A program made the position numbers and the translations under genes. Under the pieces are notes generated by a model, which was given only the letters and a program-made list of their open reading frames with translations, made no database searches and was not told the DNA's origin. From contig NZ_CP017671.1 of assembly GCF_001874625.1 (NCBI RefSeq), positions 4,340,001 to 4,404,000 on the forward strand: DNA of 64,000 bases, given 5' to 3'. Below are positions 8,810 to 18,972 of the stretch, piece by piece. Within the stretch, counting starts at the first letter, position 1. Each line of letters starts with the position of its first letter. The DNA is from Providencia rettgeri. Its GTDB lineage: Bacteria > Pseudomonadota > Gammaproteobacteria > Enterobacterales > Enterobacteriaceae.

Positions 8810-9259
8810 ATGAAAAAAGGTACATTTTACCAACTAACACAAGCCTCACCGCTTCCTGATCTTGAAGCCCATGAATGGCTAGCTTGCGAGCTTGCTGCTC
8901 AATTGTGGCGTAATGGGAAGCGAGTTCTGATTGCTTGCGAAACGCAGCAACAGGCAGAAAAAATAGATGAAACCTTGTGGCAGCGTGACCCACATCAGTT
9001 TGTTCCCCATAATTTAGCGGGTGAAGGCCCTCGTTATGGTGCGCCTATTGAAATTTGTTGGCCTGCCAAACGGGGAAATACGCCACGTGATATACTGATT
9101 AATTTACAAAATCAGTTCGCAGATTTTGCCACGGCTTTCCATGAAGTGATAGACTTCGTACCTATTGATGAAACTTTAAAACAGTTGGCGCGTGAGCGGT
9201 ACAAAATATACCGTAGCGTCGGCTTCAATTTGACTATGGCGGCGCCGCCAACTTACTGA
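8810..9259 (+). CDS. holC: DNA polymerase III chi subunit
   Basis: 149 residues (E. coli 147). HolC links the clamp-loader psi subunit to single-strand binding protein. Family features: MKKGTFYQLT at the start, GKRVLIACE, FVPHNLAGEGPRYGAPIEI, and FADFATAFHEVIDFVP. The start at 8810 matches the family. An in-frame ATG at 8744 would begin inside the ERIC and adds 22 residues encoded by repeat sequence. Upstream of 8810 only the ERIC end and a weak GGGT stand in for a ribosome site. It is followed 12 bp later by valS, as in E. coli. Confidence 0.95.
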   Translation: MKKGTFYQLTQASPLPDLEAHEWLACELAAQLWRNGKRVLIACETQQQAEKIDETLWQRDPHQFVPHNLAGEGPRYGAPIEICWPAKRGNTPRDILINLQNQFADFATAFHEVIDFVPIDETLKQLARERYKIYRSVGFNLTMAAPPTY

Positions 9260-9271
9260 ATACAAAAGATA

Positions 9272-12166
9272 ATGGAAAAGAAACCAGATAGCCCAATGAA
9301 TGAGCCTTCGCTCGATAAAACCTATAACCCCGCAGAAATTGAGCAATCACTGTATGCTCACTGGGAGAAAAGCGGTTATTTCAAACCTAATGGGGATACC
9401 ACCCAAGATAGCTTCTGTGTCGTCATTCCACCACCGAACGTCACTGGTAGCCTGCATATGGGGCATGCCTTCCAACAAACCATCATGGATACCATGATCC
9501 GTTACCAACGTATGCAAGGTAAAAATACCTTATGGCAAACAGGTACTGACCACGCAGGTATCGCGACTCAAATGGTCGTTGAGCGTAAAATTGCGGCAGA
9601 AGAAGGCAAAAACCGTCACGATTACGGCCGTGATGCGTTTATTGACAAAATTTGGGAATGGAAAGCAGAATCTGGCGGCACTATTTCTCAACAAATGCGT
9701 CGTTTAGGCGACTCTGTTGATTGGGAACGCGAACGCTTCACCATGGATGAAGGCTTATCTAAAGCTGTTAAAGAAGCTTTCGTTCGTCTCTACAAAGAAA
9801 ACTTAATTTACCGTGGTAAGCGCCTTGTTAACTGGGACCCAAAACTGCACACCGCAATTTCTGATTTAGAAGTTGAAAACCGTGAAGTTAAAGGTTCTAT
9901 GTGGCACCTGCGTTACCCATTAGCTGACGGGGCAAAAACCGCCGAAGGCAAAGACTATTTAGTCGTTGCTACTACACGTCCTGAAACCATGTTGGGAGAT
10001 ACTGGCGTTGCTGTTAACCCAGAAGATCCTCGCTATAAAGATTTGATTGGTAAAGAAATTATTCTACCAATTGTTAACCGCCGTATTCCTATTGTTGGTG
10101 ACGAGCACGCAGATATGGAAAAAGGCACGGGCTGCGTGAAAATCACCCCAGCTCATGACTTTAATGACTACGAAGTCGGTAAGCGCCATCAGTTAACGAT
10201 GATTAACATGATGGATTTAGATGGTAACGTACGTAGCGAAGCTGAAGTTTTCGATACTAACGGTAACCCATCAACCGCTTATAGCAGCGAAATGCCTGAA
10301 GCATACCGTGGCATGGAGCGCTTTGCAGCACGTAAAGCTATTGTGGCAGAGTTTGAGCAATTAGGCCTACTCGTTGAGGTGAAACCTCATGACCTCACCG
10401 TCCCTTATGGCGATCGTGGTGGTGTCGTTATTGAGCCAATGCTAACTGACCAATGGTATGTACGTACTGAGCCTTTAGCCCGTGATGCCATCAAAGCTGT
10501 CGAAGACGGTCGTATTCAGTTCGTTCCTCGCCAATACGAAAACATGTATTTCTCGTGGATGCGTGATATCCAAGATTGGTGTATTTCTCGCCAATTGTGG
10601 TGGGGTCACCGCATCCCCGCGTGGTATGACGAAAAAGGCAACGTCTACGTAGGTCGTGACGAAGACGAAGTTCGCCGTGAAAACAACCTAGGGGCAGATA
10701 TCACACTACGTCAAGATGATGACGTTCTAGATACTTGGTTCTCTTCCGGCTTGTGGACATTCTCCACCCTCGGCTGGCCAGAAAATACAGATGCACTGAA
10801 AACTTTCCATCCAACCGATGTATTAGTCAGTGGGTTTGATATTATTTTCTTCTGGATCGCCCGAATGATCATGATGACCATGCATTTCATTAAAGATGAA
10901 AATGGCGAGCCACAAGTTCCATTTAAAACTGTTTACATGACAGGCCTGATCCGCGATGAAGAAGGCCAAAAAATGTCGAAATCCAAAGGGAACGTTATTG
11001 ACCCACTGGATATGATTGACGGTATTTCTCTGGAAGATTTACTCGAAAAACGCACAGGCAACATGATGCAGCCACAATTGGCTGAAAAGATCGCTAAACG
11101 CACCCGTAAAGAGTATCCAGAAGGAATTGAAGCCCACGGAACCGATGCACTGCGCTTTACTTTAGCGGCATTAGCGTCAACAGGTCGTGATATCAACTGG
11201 GATATGAAACGCCTGTCTGGTTACCGTAACTTCTGTAATAAACTCTGGAATGCGAGCCGTTTCGTGTTGATGAACACGGAAGGTCAAGATTGCGGCCAAA
11301 ACGGCGGAGAGATGAGCTTTTCACTCGCTGACCGCTGGATCATGGCACAATTTAATCAGACAGTGAAAGCTTACCGCGATGCGTTAGACACTCACCGTTA
11401 CGATATCGCAGCGGGTATTCTGTATGATTTCACATGGAACGAGTTCTGTGACTGGTATTTAGAACTGTCTAAACCTGCGGTTCATAAAGGTAACGAAGCA
11501 CAAGTTCGTGCGGCTCGTTTCACTTTAATTGAGGTATTAGAAGGCTTACTGCGCCTTGCACACCCTATCATTCCGTTTATCACTGAAACCATCTGGCAAC
11601 GCGTCAAAGTAGTGAAAGGTATCGACGCTGATACTATCATGCTACAAGCGTTCCCTGAGTTCGATGCGGCTAAAGTGGATCAACTCGCGCTGAGTGACCT
11701 TGAGTGGATCAAAGAAGCGATTATCGCCGTGCGTAATATTCGTGCTGAAATGAATATTTCCCCAGGTAAACCGCTCGATGTAATGCTGCGTGGTGCTTCT
11801 GCCGATGCGAAACGTCGTGTCGATGAAAACCAGAACTTTATCAAGTCAATGGCTCGCTTAGAAAGCATCTCAGTATTAACTGAAGGTGAAGAAGCGCCTA
11901 TATCTGTCACCAAACTAGTTGGTGGTGCTGAGTTACTGATCCCAATGGCGGGTCTAGTAGACAAAGACGCCGAACTGGCTCGTTTAGATAAAGAGCTGGA
12001 AAAGGTGGTTAAAGAGATCGAAACCATTGAAAACAAACTAGCAAATGAAGGTTTTGTAAGCCGTGCACCTGCTGCGGTAGTGGAAAAAGAGCGTGAGCGT
12101 TTAACCGCTAATATTGAAGCGAAAGCGAAAATTGAAGCGCAAAAAGTGACAATTGCCTCTTTATAA
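9272..12166 (+). CDS. valS: Valyl-tRNA synthetase
   Basis: 964-residue class Ia synthetase (E. coli 951). The HIGH-type motif is HMGH in [17 protein letters not shown] and the KMSKS loop is in [17 protein letters not shown]. The editing domain contains [16 protein letters not shown]. The C-terminal coiled-coil arm ([21 protein letters not shown]) binds tRNA. The N-terminus carries about 13 extra residues before TYNPAEIEQ compared with E. coli; an internal ATG at 9296 is a possible alternative start. Cotranscribed with holC. Confidence 0.98.
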   Translation: MEKKPDSPMNEPSLDKTYNPAEIEQSLYAHWEKSGYFKPNGDTTQDSFCVVIPPPNVTGSLHMGHAFQQTIMDTMIRYQRMQGKNTLWQTGTDHAGIATQMVVERKIAAEEGKNRHDYGRDAFIDKIWEWKAESGGTISQQMRRLGDSVDWERERFTMDEGLSKAVKEAFVRLYKENLIYRGKRLVNWDPKLHTAISDLEVENREVKGSMWHLRYPLADGAKTAEGKDYLVVATTRPETMLGDTGVAVNPEDPRYKDLIGKEIILPIVNRRIPIVGDEHADMEKGTGCVKITPAHDFNDYEVGKRHQLTMINMMDLDGNVRSEAEVFDTNGNPSTAYSSEMPEAYRGMERFAARKAIVAEFEQLGLLVEVKPHDLTVPYGDRGGVVIEPMLTDQWYVRTEPLARDAIKAVEDGRIQFVPRQYENMYFSWMRDIQDWCISRQLWWGHRIPAWYDEKGNVYVGRDEDEVRRENNLGADITLRQDDDVLDTWFSSGLWTFSTLGWPENTDALKTFHPTDVLVSGFDIIFFWIARMIMMTMHFIKDENGEPQVPFKTVYMTGLIRDEEGQKMSKSKGNVIDPLDMIDGISLEDLLEKRTGNMMQPQLAEKIAKRTRKEYPEGIEAHGTDALRFTLAALASTGRDINWDMKRLSGYRNFCNKLWNASRFVLMNTEGQDCGQNGGEMSFSLADRWIMAQFNQTVKAYRDALDTHRYDIAAGILYDFTWNEFCDWYLELSKPAVHKGNEAQVRAARFTLIEVLEGLLRLAHPIIPFITETIWQRVKVVKGIDADTIMLQAFPEFDAAKVDQLALSDLEWIKEAIIAVRNIRAEMNISPGKPLDVMLRGASADAKRRVDENQNFIKSMARLESISVLTEGEEAPISVTKLVGGAELLIPMAGLVDKDAELARLDKELEKVVKEIETIENKLANEGFVSRAPAAVVEKERERLTANIEAKAKIEAQKVTIASL

Positions 12167-12190
12167 CGGTTCATTAATTTAGCCGACTTG

Positions 12191-12226
12191 AAAGCCCTTA
12201 TTGGTTTACTAATAAGGGCTTTTTCT
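12191..12226 (+). terminator. valS terminator
   Basis: Stem aaagcccttatt / aataagggcttt with a short loop and T-run. Confidence 0.88.
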
Positions 12227-12337
12227 TGCTGAATAATTCGAGTATCATCAAACGACTGCGTTCGCAGTTCTCAGATTGAAGTTCCCTTCTGGTTCTCTCT
12301 ACACTGAGTTGTACACAATAATAATCAAGAGTTTCAC

Positions 12338-12832
12338 ATGACAACACAAAACTATAACGTTCGACTTATTGAACAACAAGATAATGCAGGGATTGCCGCG
12401 GTGATCCGTGAAGTTTCTGCTGAACATGGTTTAACTGCAGATAAAGGCTTTGCCGTTGCAGACCCCATCTTAGATACCTTATTTGAGGTATACAACAAAC
12501 CCCGTAGCGCTTATTGGGTGGTAGAAATGGATGGGGAAATTGTCGGTGGCGGCGGTGTTTCACAACTGGCAGGCGGCGATAACGAAACAGCGGAATTACA
12601 GAAAATGTATTTATCTTCCGTATTACGTGGCAAAGGCTTAGCCAAAAAAATTGTGCAGATGTCACTGGAGTTTGCGAAACAACAAGGTTATACCCGTTGC
12701 TATTTAGAAACCACCAAAGACTTACAAGCCGCAATTAAGCTATACGAAAAGTTAGGTTTTGAATTTATTGATGCCCCTTTAGGTAATACAGGCCATAGCG
12801 ACTGTGAAATTCGTATGTTAAAAGCGTTGTAA
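12338..12832 (+). CDS. yjgM: GNAT N-acetyltransferase, YjgM-like
   Basis: 164 residues. The acetyl-CoA binding loop is seen as LRGKGLAKK, preceded by ELQKMYL and followed by [21 protein letters not shown], the normal GNAT order. It matches E. coli YjgM along its length ([21 protein letters not shown]) and holds the same place after valS. The acceptor substrate is unknown. Confidence 0.9.
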   Translation: MTTQNYNVRLIEQQDNAGIAAVIREVSAEHGLTADKGFAVADPILDTLFEVYNKPRSAYWVVEMDGEIVGGGGVSQLAGGDNETAELQKMYLSSVLRGKGLAKKIVQMSLEFAKQQGYTRCYLETTKDLQAAIKLYEKLGFEFIDAPLGNTGHSDCEIRMLKAL

Positions 12833-12843
12833 TTATAAAGCTT

Positions 12844-12871
12844 ATAAGGGTAGTCAATATGCTATCCTTAT
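12844..12871. terminator. Bidirectional terminator between yjgM and the MerR gene
   Basis: Imperfect stem ataagggtag / ctatccttat between convergent genes. Confidence 0.6.
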
Positions 12872-12875
12872 TTAT

Positions 12876-13274
12876 CTAATATTCTTTAGATAATAGATTT
12901 TTTATGATCCCACATTTATATCGAGAACCTATTTCATCACTATGTTCTTGTAAAATAATTAGTTCCTTCTCTAAGTTAATTAATTTTTCAATATTTTCTC
13001 TCACATTAATTAAATGCGTATTAATAACAGATTCAACTAATTGGCAATCATTACTATTATTATCCACTAAGTCTAATAGTTTTTTTATTTCTCGATGAGA
13101 CATATTAAGACTACGGCAGTTTTTAATAAACCTTAGTCTCTCAATGTGATTTTCACTATAGCTTCGATAGTTATTATCATTTCTATTAGGAGGAATAATT
13201 AACCCCTCTTTTTCATAGAAACGTATAGTCTCCCTTGGAATGTTGAATAGTTTTGATAATTCACCTATTTTCAT
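12876..13274 (-). CDS. MerR-family regulator, CadR/PbrR-like
   Basis: 132 residues from ATG 13274: MKIGELSKLFNIPRETIRFY is the winged-helix domain, followed by a coiled coil and a C-terminal metal-loop region. It is closest in layout to Cd/Pb sensors (NYRSYSENHIERLRFIKNCRSL). Cys77 (SNDCQL) and a C-terminal Cys121 (YKCGII) are present, but the family's middle Cys near 112 is replaced (HSDE), so metal choice may differ. A start at 13373 would place the gene's own promoter (13321-13351) inside the coding sequence and is rejected. No cadA or pbrA gene is adjacent. Confidence 0.85.
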   Translation of the reverse strand: MKIGELSKLFNIPRETIRFYEKEGLIIPPNRNDNNYRSYSENHIERLRFIKNCRSLNMSHREIKKLLDLVDNNSNDCQLVESVINTHLINVRENIEKLINLEKELIILQEHSDEIGSRYKCGIIKNLLSKEY

Positions 13275-13320
13275 TATTGACCACCTAAAAACGGATACAG
13301 CCCATTGTAAACTTTCAATA

Positions 13321-13351
13321 ATACTAATCCTTACCATCATTGTAAGGTCAA
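13321..13351 (-). promoter_or_regulatory. MerR-type promoter of the regulator gene
   Basis: On the minus strand TTGACC (13346-13351) and TAGTAT (13321-13326) are separated by 19 bp, the long spacer that MerR proteins untwist. The spacer holds the dyad CCTTAC / GTAAGG. It points into the regulator, so autoregulation is likely. Confidence 0.75.
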
Positions 13352-13500
13352 GAAAAAAACATATTTTTTTCATTTGTCCACTATATTATTAAAATATATA
13401 ATTAAATTTATTAGTATCGTATTTTTTGGTTCTTTTGGTATATAGAATTAGCCAGATGACTAGCTAATTCTATTCCTTCTTCTAAAACCTATTCACTAAA

Positions 13501-13854
13501 CTATGCATGATATCTTAGCATTGTTTCTCTCCTATATTTAGCAGGGGTCACTTTCAATTCTCGCTTAAATGCTCGTGTTAGCCCTTGCTGACCATCAAAT
13601 CCATACCTGAAAGCGATATCAATGATTTTATCATTGGTTTCTTTCAAATCTGTTGATACCCTTAACAAGCGGCTGATTAAAAGATATTGTCCTAAACTCA
13701 CACCAACCGTATTTTTAAAAATACGTTGGAAATACCACTTTGAATATCCTGCTCTATCAGAGATTTCCGCTATCTGTAGTGGTTTATCTACATTCATATC
13801 GATCCACAAAAGAATATCTTGTATTACATTTTCTCTAATGGTTTGATGACTCAT
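13501..13854 (-). CDS. AraC-family activator, MarA/SoxS-like
   Basis: 117 residues consisting almost only of the two helix-turn-helix units of MarA, SoxS and Rob: GYSKWYFQRIFKNTVGVSLGQYL and IAFRYGFDGQQGLTRAFKRELKVTPAKYRR. There is no ligand domain, so activity would follow the amount of protein. MarA-type proteins turn on multidrug efflux and oxidative-stress genes. It is second gene after a DUF1471 gene (30 bp gap), and that pair diverges from the RND pump operon. Confidence 0.9.
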   Translation of the reverse strand: MSHQTIRENVIQDILLWIDMNVDKPLQIAEISDRAGYSKWYFQRIFKNTVGVSLGQYLLISRLLRVSTDLKETNDKIIDIAFRYGFDGQQGLTRAFKRELKVTPAKYRRETMLRYHA

Positions 13855-13884
13855 CGCTCATCTCCTTAATAAAACCGAATGGCT

Positions 13885-14178
13885 TTACTGATAAAATGTG
13901 ACATGTCCTCGAAGTTGATTTTCACCGCTTGCGCCAACAATTTTATAGCGGCTCGCTCCTAACTTTTTAGCTTCTTGCTGAGCCTGCATTTCAATTGATG
14001 ACAAACTAGCATCACCAACAAAAGTCTTTGTTACTAATATTTTTCTGTGAGGTTCTGTTGAGGAATTATTTTCAATTATTTTATTTGATACCAGCTGAAA
14101 GTTAACCTTATTACCGGAAGCCAAACCCTGGTAACTAAATAAACTTAACGCTAATAAAACTATCATCTTCTTCATCAT
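13885..14178 (-). CDS. Periplasmic DUF1471 (YhcN/BhsA-like) protein
   Basis: 97 residues with a signal peptide (MMKKMIVLLALSLFSYQGLASG) and the DUF1471 ending, here ASRYKIVGASGENQLRGHVTFYQ. DUF1471 proteins are small stress-induced periplasmic or outer-membrane proteins. It is probably cotranscribed with the downstream MarA-like gene, a layout that recalls marAB but with a different small partner. The role is not known. Confidence 0.82.
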   Translation of the reverse strand: MMKKMIVLLALSLFSYQGLASGNKVNFQLVSNKIIENNSSTEPHRKILVTKTFVGDASLSSIEMQAQQEAKKLGASRYKIVGASGENQLRGHVTFYQ

Positions 14179-14362
14179 TAACCCTTATTTAAGTATGTAT
14201 TTAAATTAATGATTATTATTAAAAACCTTAAAGTAGATACAAGGTCAATAGCTTATTTCTATTTTTGCACAGTATATTTTAGTCAATTAATCATAATTGA
14301 ATTAATTAAAGGTTCCTTTTCGATTTTTAATATCCTATTAAAGCCTTATTATATTAAAACGG

Positions 14363-14393
14363 TTGACCTTACAACTACTGTAACCTTTACCCT
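14363..14393 (+). promoter_or_regulatory. MerR-type promoter of the RND pump operon
   Basis: TTGACC (14363-14368), a 19-bp spacer containing the dyad TTACA / TGTAA, and TACCCT (14388-14393). It lies 66 bp before the pump start codon. The TTGACCTTAC block is identical to that of the MerR gene's own promoter. Confidence 0.7.
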
Positions 14394-14458
14394 GCCCAAA
14401 TATTTCTTATTCAAGTTTTAAGCTAACAATGAGATCAATTAATTAGGTAAGGTTTATT

Positions 14459-15691
14459 ATGAAAATAAAAATCGGGATATACGCTACATTTGTTGTAGCC
14501 ATGGGCATAAGTGGTCTAGTTATTGCTCAAGACGCAAATAATGATAACAAATCAGAAACAGCAAGTTCCACCATACTTCCCAAAGTGCCTGTAGCAGAAG
14601 TTATTCAACAAGAAATTGTCCCTTCCTCTGAATTTACAGGCTATTTAGCGTCTCCCAAAATCGTGGATTTACGCCCTCGGGTTGGTGGACGCATTAATTC
14701 GATAGAAATTCCAGAGGGGAAACTGGTTGAAAAAGGGGATTTACTCTTTCATATAGATCCGCGACCCTTTCAAATAGCACTACTTGATGCAGAAGGAAAA
14801 TTAAGCCAAGCAGAAGCTTTAGCCATACAAGCTCAGCGAAATTACCAGCGCCTCAAAGGATTAGTCAATAAAGGGGCGATTTCCCGTAAAGACTATGACG
14901 ATGCCCTTTCTATACTTTCGGCTAATAATGCGCAAGTAAAATCCGCCAAAGCAGCCGTAGAGTCCGCTAAATTAAATTTATCTTATACCCAAATCCGTTC
15001 ACCGATTGCGGGTCGAGTTGATAGAGCATTTATTACTGAAGGTAATTTAGTGACTGGTGGGGATACGAATGAGGCGACTCGCTTAACCACGATTGTTTCT
15101 ATTGACCCAATATATGCTTACTTTGATATTGATGAAACTACCTTTCATAAACTAACAAGTTTACAGCCGTCAACAATAAAAAATAGCGCGACAGCTTTAC
15201 CTCCAGTGACCATACGGTTACCAAATGAAAAACATACGCAATATACTGGCACCCTTAATTTTATTGGCAATCAAATCGAGAGAACGACTGGCACAGTAAA
15301 AGTCAGAGCGGTTATCGCCAATAAAGATGGCAAATTGATACCCGGTACGTTTATTCGTGCACAACTGCCTATAGGAGAAAAAACACCTTCAATTTTAATT
15401 GATGACCAAGCGATTGCTTCTAATCAAGGGCAGAACTACGTCCTCGTTCTAGATAAAAATAATAAGGCAGAATATCGCCCTGTGGAACTAGGCGCCATGA
15501 TTGGCGGCCTCCGAGTCATTAATCACGGTTTAACTGCTGGTGAGAAAATTATTATTAAAGGCCTTATTAGACCCGGTATGGAAGTCATGCCTAATCCTAT
15601 TCCTATGCATCCCTCATTAGCAGCAGAAGCAACTCAGTCAACCACGAACAACAAACATCTGACCGTCAATGAAGTCGAGGAGAAACAATAA
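14459..15691 (+). CDS. RND efflux periplasmic adaptor, MexE-like
   Basis: 410 residues with a signal sequence or N-terminal anchor (IGIYATFVVAMGISGLVIAQ). Membrane-fusion features follow in order: LRPRVGGRINSIEIPEGKLVEKGDLLFHIDPRPF (lipoyl half), a helical hairpin (100-180), SYTQIRSPIAGRVDRAFITEGNLV (second lipoyl half), and a beta-barrel. The closest layout is MexE of the MexEF-OprN multidrug pump. Its TAA overlaps the ATG of the transporter gene by one base. Confidence 0.92.
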   Translation: MKIKIGIYATFVVAMGISGLVIAQDANNDNKSETASSTILPKVPVAEVIQQEIVPSSEFTGYLASPKIVDLRPRVGGRINSIEIPEGKLVEKGDLLFHIDPRPFQIALLDAEGKLSQAEALAIQAQRNYQRLKGLVNKGAISRKDYDDALSILSANNAQVKSAKAAVESAKLNLSYTQIRSPIAGRVDRAFITEGNLVTGGDTNEATRLTTIVSIDPIYAYFDIDETTFHKLTSLQPSTIKNSATALPPVTIRLPNEKHTQYTGTLNFIGNQIERTTGTVKVRAVIANKDGKLIPGTFIRAQLPIGEKTPSILIDDQAIASNQGQNYVLVLDKNNKAEYRPVELGAMIGGLRVINHGLTAGEKIIIKGLIRPGMEVMPNPIPMHPSLAAEATQSTTNNKHLTVNEVEEKQ

Positions 15692-18600
15692 TGAAGTTTC
15701 CTCATTTCTTTATACAGCGCCCTATTTTCGCTATGGTTTTATCAATATTTATAGTGATAGCTGGGGTATTAAGCTTTTATAAGCTTCCCCTAAGCGAATA
15801 TCCATCGGTAACACCGCCGACAGTTCAAGTTATTGCGAGTTATCCTGGTGCCACCCCAAAAGTGATTGCAGACACCGTTGCCTCCCCCATTGAGCAAGCA
15901 GTAAATGGCGTCGAGGGCATGCTCTATATGAGCTCACAGATGTCAACCGATGGAAAAATGGTGCTCACAATCTCGTTTAGACAAGATGTTGACCCCGATA
16001 TCGCGCAGATCCAAGTACAAAACTTAGTATCACGCGTTATTCCCCGTTTACCCCAAGAAGTTCAGCAAATTGGCGTTACCACAGAGAAAACTTCACCGGA
16101 CGTACTAATGGTTGTCCATATGTATTCGCCTAATAATGTCTACGAACCTCTGTTTGTTTCTAACTATGCATTACTCAATGTCCGTGATGAAATCGCAAGA
16201 CTACCTGGAGTGGCAAGCGCATTAGTATGGGGTGAAGGTGAATATGCGATGCGAGCATGGATTGACCCAACAAAAATAGCCTCATTAGGGCTAACCGCAA
16301 ATGATGTCGTTGCCGCTATTCGAGAACAAAATGTCCAAGTTGCTACAGGCTCTATTGGGCAACAACCGAATGCAACATCATCATTTCAAGTTAGTATAAA
16401 CGCCCTTGGACGACTCACAACTGAAGAACAATTTGGCAATATTATTATTCACTCAGGAGAAGATGGACAAGCCACCTATTTAAAAGATGTCGCTAGGCTA
16501 GAGCTAGGTGCCGATAATTATTCACTTCGTAGTTTGCTGAATGGGCAAAATGCAGTCGGGCTACAAATTGTGATGAGCCCAGGGGCAAATGCATTAGAGG
16601 TTGCCGAATCAGTCAGAGAAACTATGGCGCGTTTACAAGCTAACTTTATCGAAGGAATCGATTATAAAATCGCCTATGACCCAACCATATTTGTCAGTGC
16701 TTCTTTAAAATCTGTCGCCATCACACTGCTTGAAGCCACCATATTAGTTGTCCTGGTTGTTGTTTTGTTTTTACAAAGTTGGCGTGCTTCTATTATTCCA
16801 TTAGTCGCTGTACCAGTATCCTTAATCGGCACATTTGCCTTTATGTACCTGTTTGGTTTTTCTCTAAATACGTTATCTTTATTTGGTTTAGTTATCTCAA
16901 TAGGAATAGTTGTCGATGATGCTATTGTCGTCGTCGAAAACGTTGAAAGGCATATTTCAGAGGGCTTAGCCCCAAAAGAAGCCGCATTTAAGGCAATGGA
17001 GGAGGTTACAGGCCCAATCCTTGCGATTACCTCAGTTCTAGCCGCCGTTTTTATTCCCACCGCATTTTTGTCTGGCCTACAAGGAGAATTTTATCGTCAG
17101 TTTTCATTAACCATTGTTATTTCGACAATTATTTCAGCAATTAACTCGCTAACGTTATCCCCTGCCCTTAGCGCGATTTTGCTCAAATCCCATGATAAAA
17201 ATACAAAGTTAGATTGGCTTACTCGTATTATCAATGCAATATTTGGTCGTTTCTTTACAAAATTTAATATTTTTTTCAATACATTATCTAACAAATACGT
17301 TCTAATCGTACGCCGTTGTATTCGAGGAAGCTTAATTGTTCTAGTGCTATATCTGGGGTTTGTTGGGCTAACCGCATTAGGCTTCAAAGTAGTGCCTAAT
17401 GGTTTTGTTCCCGCACAAGATAAATACTATTTGATTGGCGTTGCTCAATTACCATCCGGTTCATCTCTCGATAGAACAGAAGCCGTTGTCAAAGAAATGT
17501 CACGCCTTGCATTGATGGAACCAGGAGTTGAAAATGTAGTGGCTTTCCCTGGCCTCTCAGTGAATGGGCCTGTTAATTTGCCTAACTCTGCCCTCATGTT
17601 TGCCATGCTCAAGCCTTTTGATGAGCGCACTGACCCCTCCTTGTCTGCAAATGCGATTGCAGAGCGCTTAATGGGCAAATTCAGCCAGATACCTGACGGA
17701 TTTGTTGGTATATTTCCTCCACCTCCTGTGCCTGGACTTGGTTCAATGGGGGGTTTTAAAGTACAAATCGAAGATAGGGCTGACCTAGGTTTTGATGCAT
17801 TAGCACAAGTGCAAGAACAAATCCTTATGAAAGCGATGCAATCACCCGAGTTAACAGGAATGATGGCTAGTTTTCAGACTAATTCCCCACAAATAGATGT
17901 AGATATTGACCGTGAGAAAACCAAGTCTCAAGGAATAACACTGACCGATATCTTCGATGCTTTACAAATCAATTTAGGTTCTCTCTACGTCAATGACTTC
18001 AATCGCTTCGGTCGTACCTATCGTGTTGTTGTTCAAGCTGATACTCCATTTAGAATGGACCCAAAAGATATTGAACTGATCAAAGTGCGTAATAAACATG
18101 GCGAAATGATCCCTTTAAGTGCATTAGTGACTATTACTCGTACAAATGGCCCAGACCGCGTGATCCATTATAACGGCTATCCTTCCGTTGATATTACTGG
18201 CAATGCAGCTCCAGGCTATACCTCTGGTCAAGCAACTAACGCAATGGAGAAAATCTTACGTGATACCTTACCTGAAGGAATGGATTTTGAATGGACAGAT
18301 TTAACTTACCAAGAACAATTAGCGGGTAATTCTGCTCTCTATATTTTCCCATTAGCAGTACTATTTGCCTTCTTAATATTAGCTGCCCAATATAACAGTT
18401 GGTCGTTACCATTCTCAGTATTACTAATAGCCCCAATGGCACTACTGTCAGCAATTACGGGAGTCTGGTTGCTCGGCGGGGATAATAATATTTTCACACA
18501 AATTGCCTTTATTGTACTGGTCGGTCTTGCGGCGAAGAATGCTATCTTGATTGTTGAATTCGCAATAGTGCAAGAGAAGCAAGAAAAAGATCCACTAACC

Positions 18601-18831
18601 GCTGTATTGGAGGCTTCGCACCTAAGATTGCGCCCTATTTTGATGACATCTTTCGCCTTTATTGCTGGAGTTATTCCACTGGTACTAGCCACTGGAGCAG
18701 GCTCTGAAATGAGACAAGCAGTGGGGATCGCGGTATTTTTCGGCATGTTAGGCGTCACCTTCTTCGGCTTATTGCTAACCCCTGTATTTTATATGACGAT
18801 ACGGAGATTAACGTCCAAGAAATCAACATAA
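15691..18831 (+). CDS. RND multidrug efflux transporter, MexF/AcrB (HAE-1) type
   Basis: 1046 residues, the usual size of a 12-helix proton-driven RND pump. The start MKFPHFFIQRPIFAMVLSI, the duplicated ISIGIVVDDAIVVVENVERH and VGLAAKNAILIVEFA helices, and the two large periplasmic loops are clear. The paired Asp residues of TM4 (VVDDA) for proton relay are present, and the sequence is of the drug type, not the CusA metal type. No outer-membrane channel gene follows, so it must borrow one such as TolC. Second gene of the adaptor-pump operon. Confidence 0.95.
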   Translation: MKFPHFFIQRPIFAMVLSIFIVIAGVLSFYKLPLSEYPSVTPPTVQVIASYPGATPKVIADTVASPIEQAVNGVEGMLYMSSQMSTDGKMVLTISFRQDVDPDIAQIQVQNLVSRVIPRLPQEVQQIGVTTEKTSPDVLMVVHMYSPNNVYEPLFVSNYALLNVRDEIARLPGVASALVWGEGEYAMRAWIDPTKIASLGLTANDVVAAIREQNVQVATGSIGQQPNATSSFQVSINALGRLTTEEQFGNIIIHSGEDGQATYLKDVARLELGADNYSLRSLLNGQNAVGLQIVMSPGANALEVAESVRETMARLQANFIEGIDYKIAYDPTIFVSASLKSVAITLLEATILVVLVVVLFLQSWRASIIPLVAVPVSLIGTFAFMYLFGFSLNTLSLFGLVISIGIVVDDAIVVVENVERHISEGLAPKEAAFKAMEEVTGPILAITSVLAAVFIPTAFLSGLQGEFYRQFSLTIVISTIISAINSLTLSPALSAILLKSHDKNTKLDWLTRIINAIFGRFFTKFNIFFNTLSNKYVLIVRRCIRGSLIVLVLYLGFVGLTALGFKVVPNGFVPAQDKYYLIGVAQLPSGSSLDRTEAVVKEMSRLALMEPGVENVVAFPGLSVNGPVNLPNSALMFAMLKPFDERTDPSLSANAIAERLMGKFSQIPDGFVGIFPPPPVPGLGSMGGFKVQIEDRADLGFDALAQVQEQILMKAMQSPELTGMMASFQTNSPQIDVDIDREKTKSQGITLTDIFDALQINLGSLYVNDFNRFGRTYRVVVQADTPFRMDPKDIELIKVRNKHGEMIPLSALVTITRTNGPDRVIHYNGYPSVDITGNAAPGYTSGQATNAMEKILRDTLPEGMDFEWTDLTYQEQLAGNSALYIFPLAVLFAFLILAAQYNSWSLPFSVLLIAPMALLSAITGVWLLGGDNNIFTQIAFIVLVGLAAKNAILIVEFAIVQEKQEKDPLTAVLEASHLRLRPILMTSFAFIAGVIPLVLATGAGSEMRQAVGIAVFFGMLGVTFFGLLLTPVFYMTIRRLTSKKST

Positions 18832-18972
18832 CGTATATTTTATCCGATAAGGAAGCTCACTAAGCACAAGTAGTTTGGTGAGTTTTCTATTTAATCACCA
18901 AATAAAATTCATTATAAAACAAAAAAATAAAGAAAATTATCATTAATATAAATAAAAATTAAAAAATAGCAC

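Noticed and set aside
14209-14421. 70-residue ORF upstream of the RND operon.
   Set aside because: AT-rich, no ribosome site, no domain, and it contains the MerR-type promoter.
15691-18831. CusA-type copper RND pump, given the nearby copper operon.
   Set aside because: The sequence is of the HAE-1 drug type (MexF/AcrB), without Met-rich metal sites, and has no cusC or cusF neighbours.
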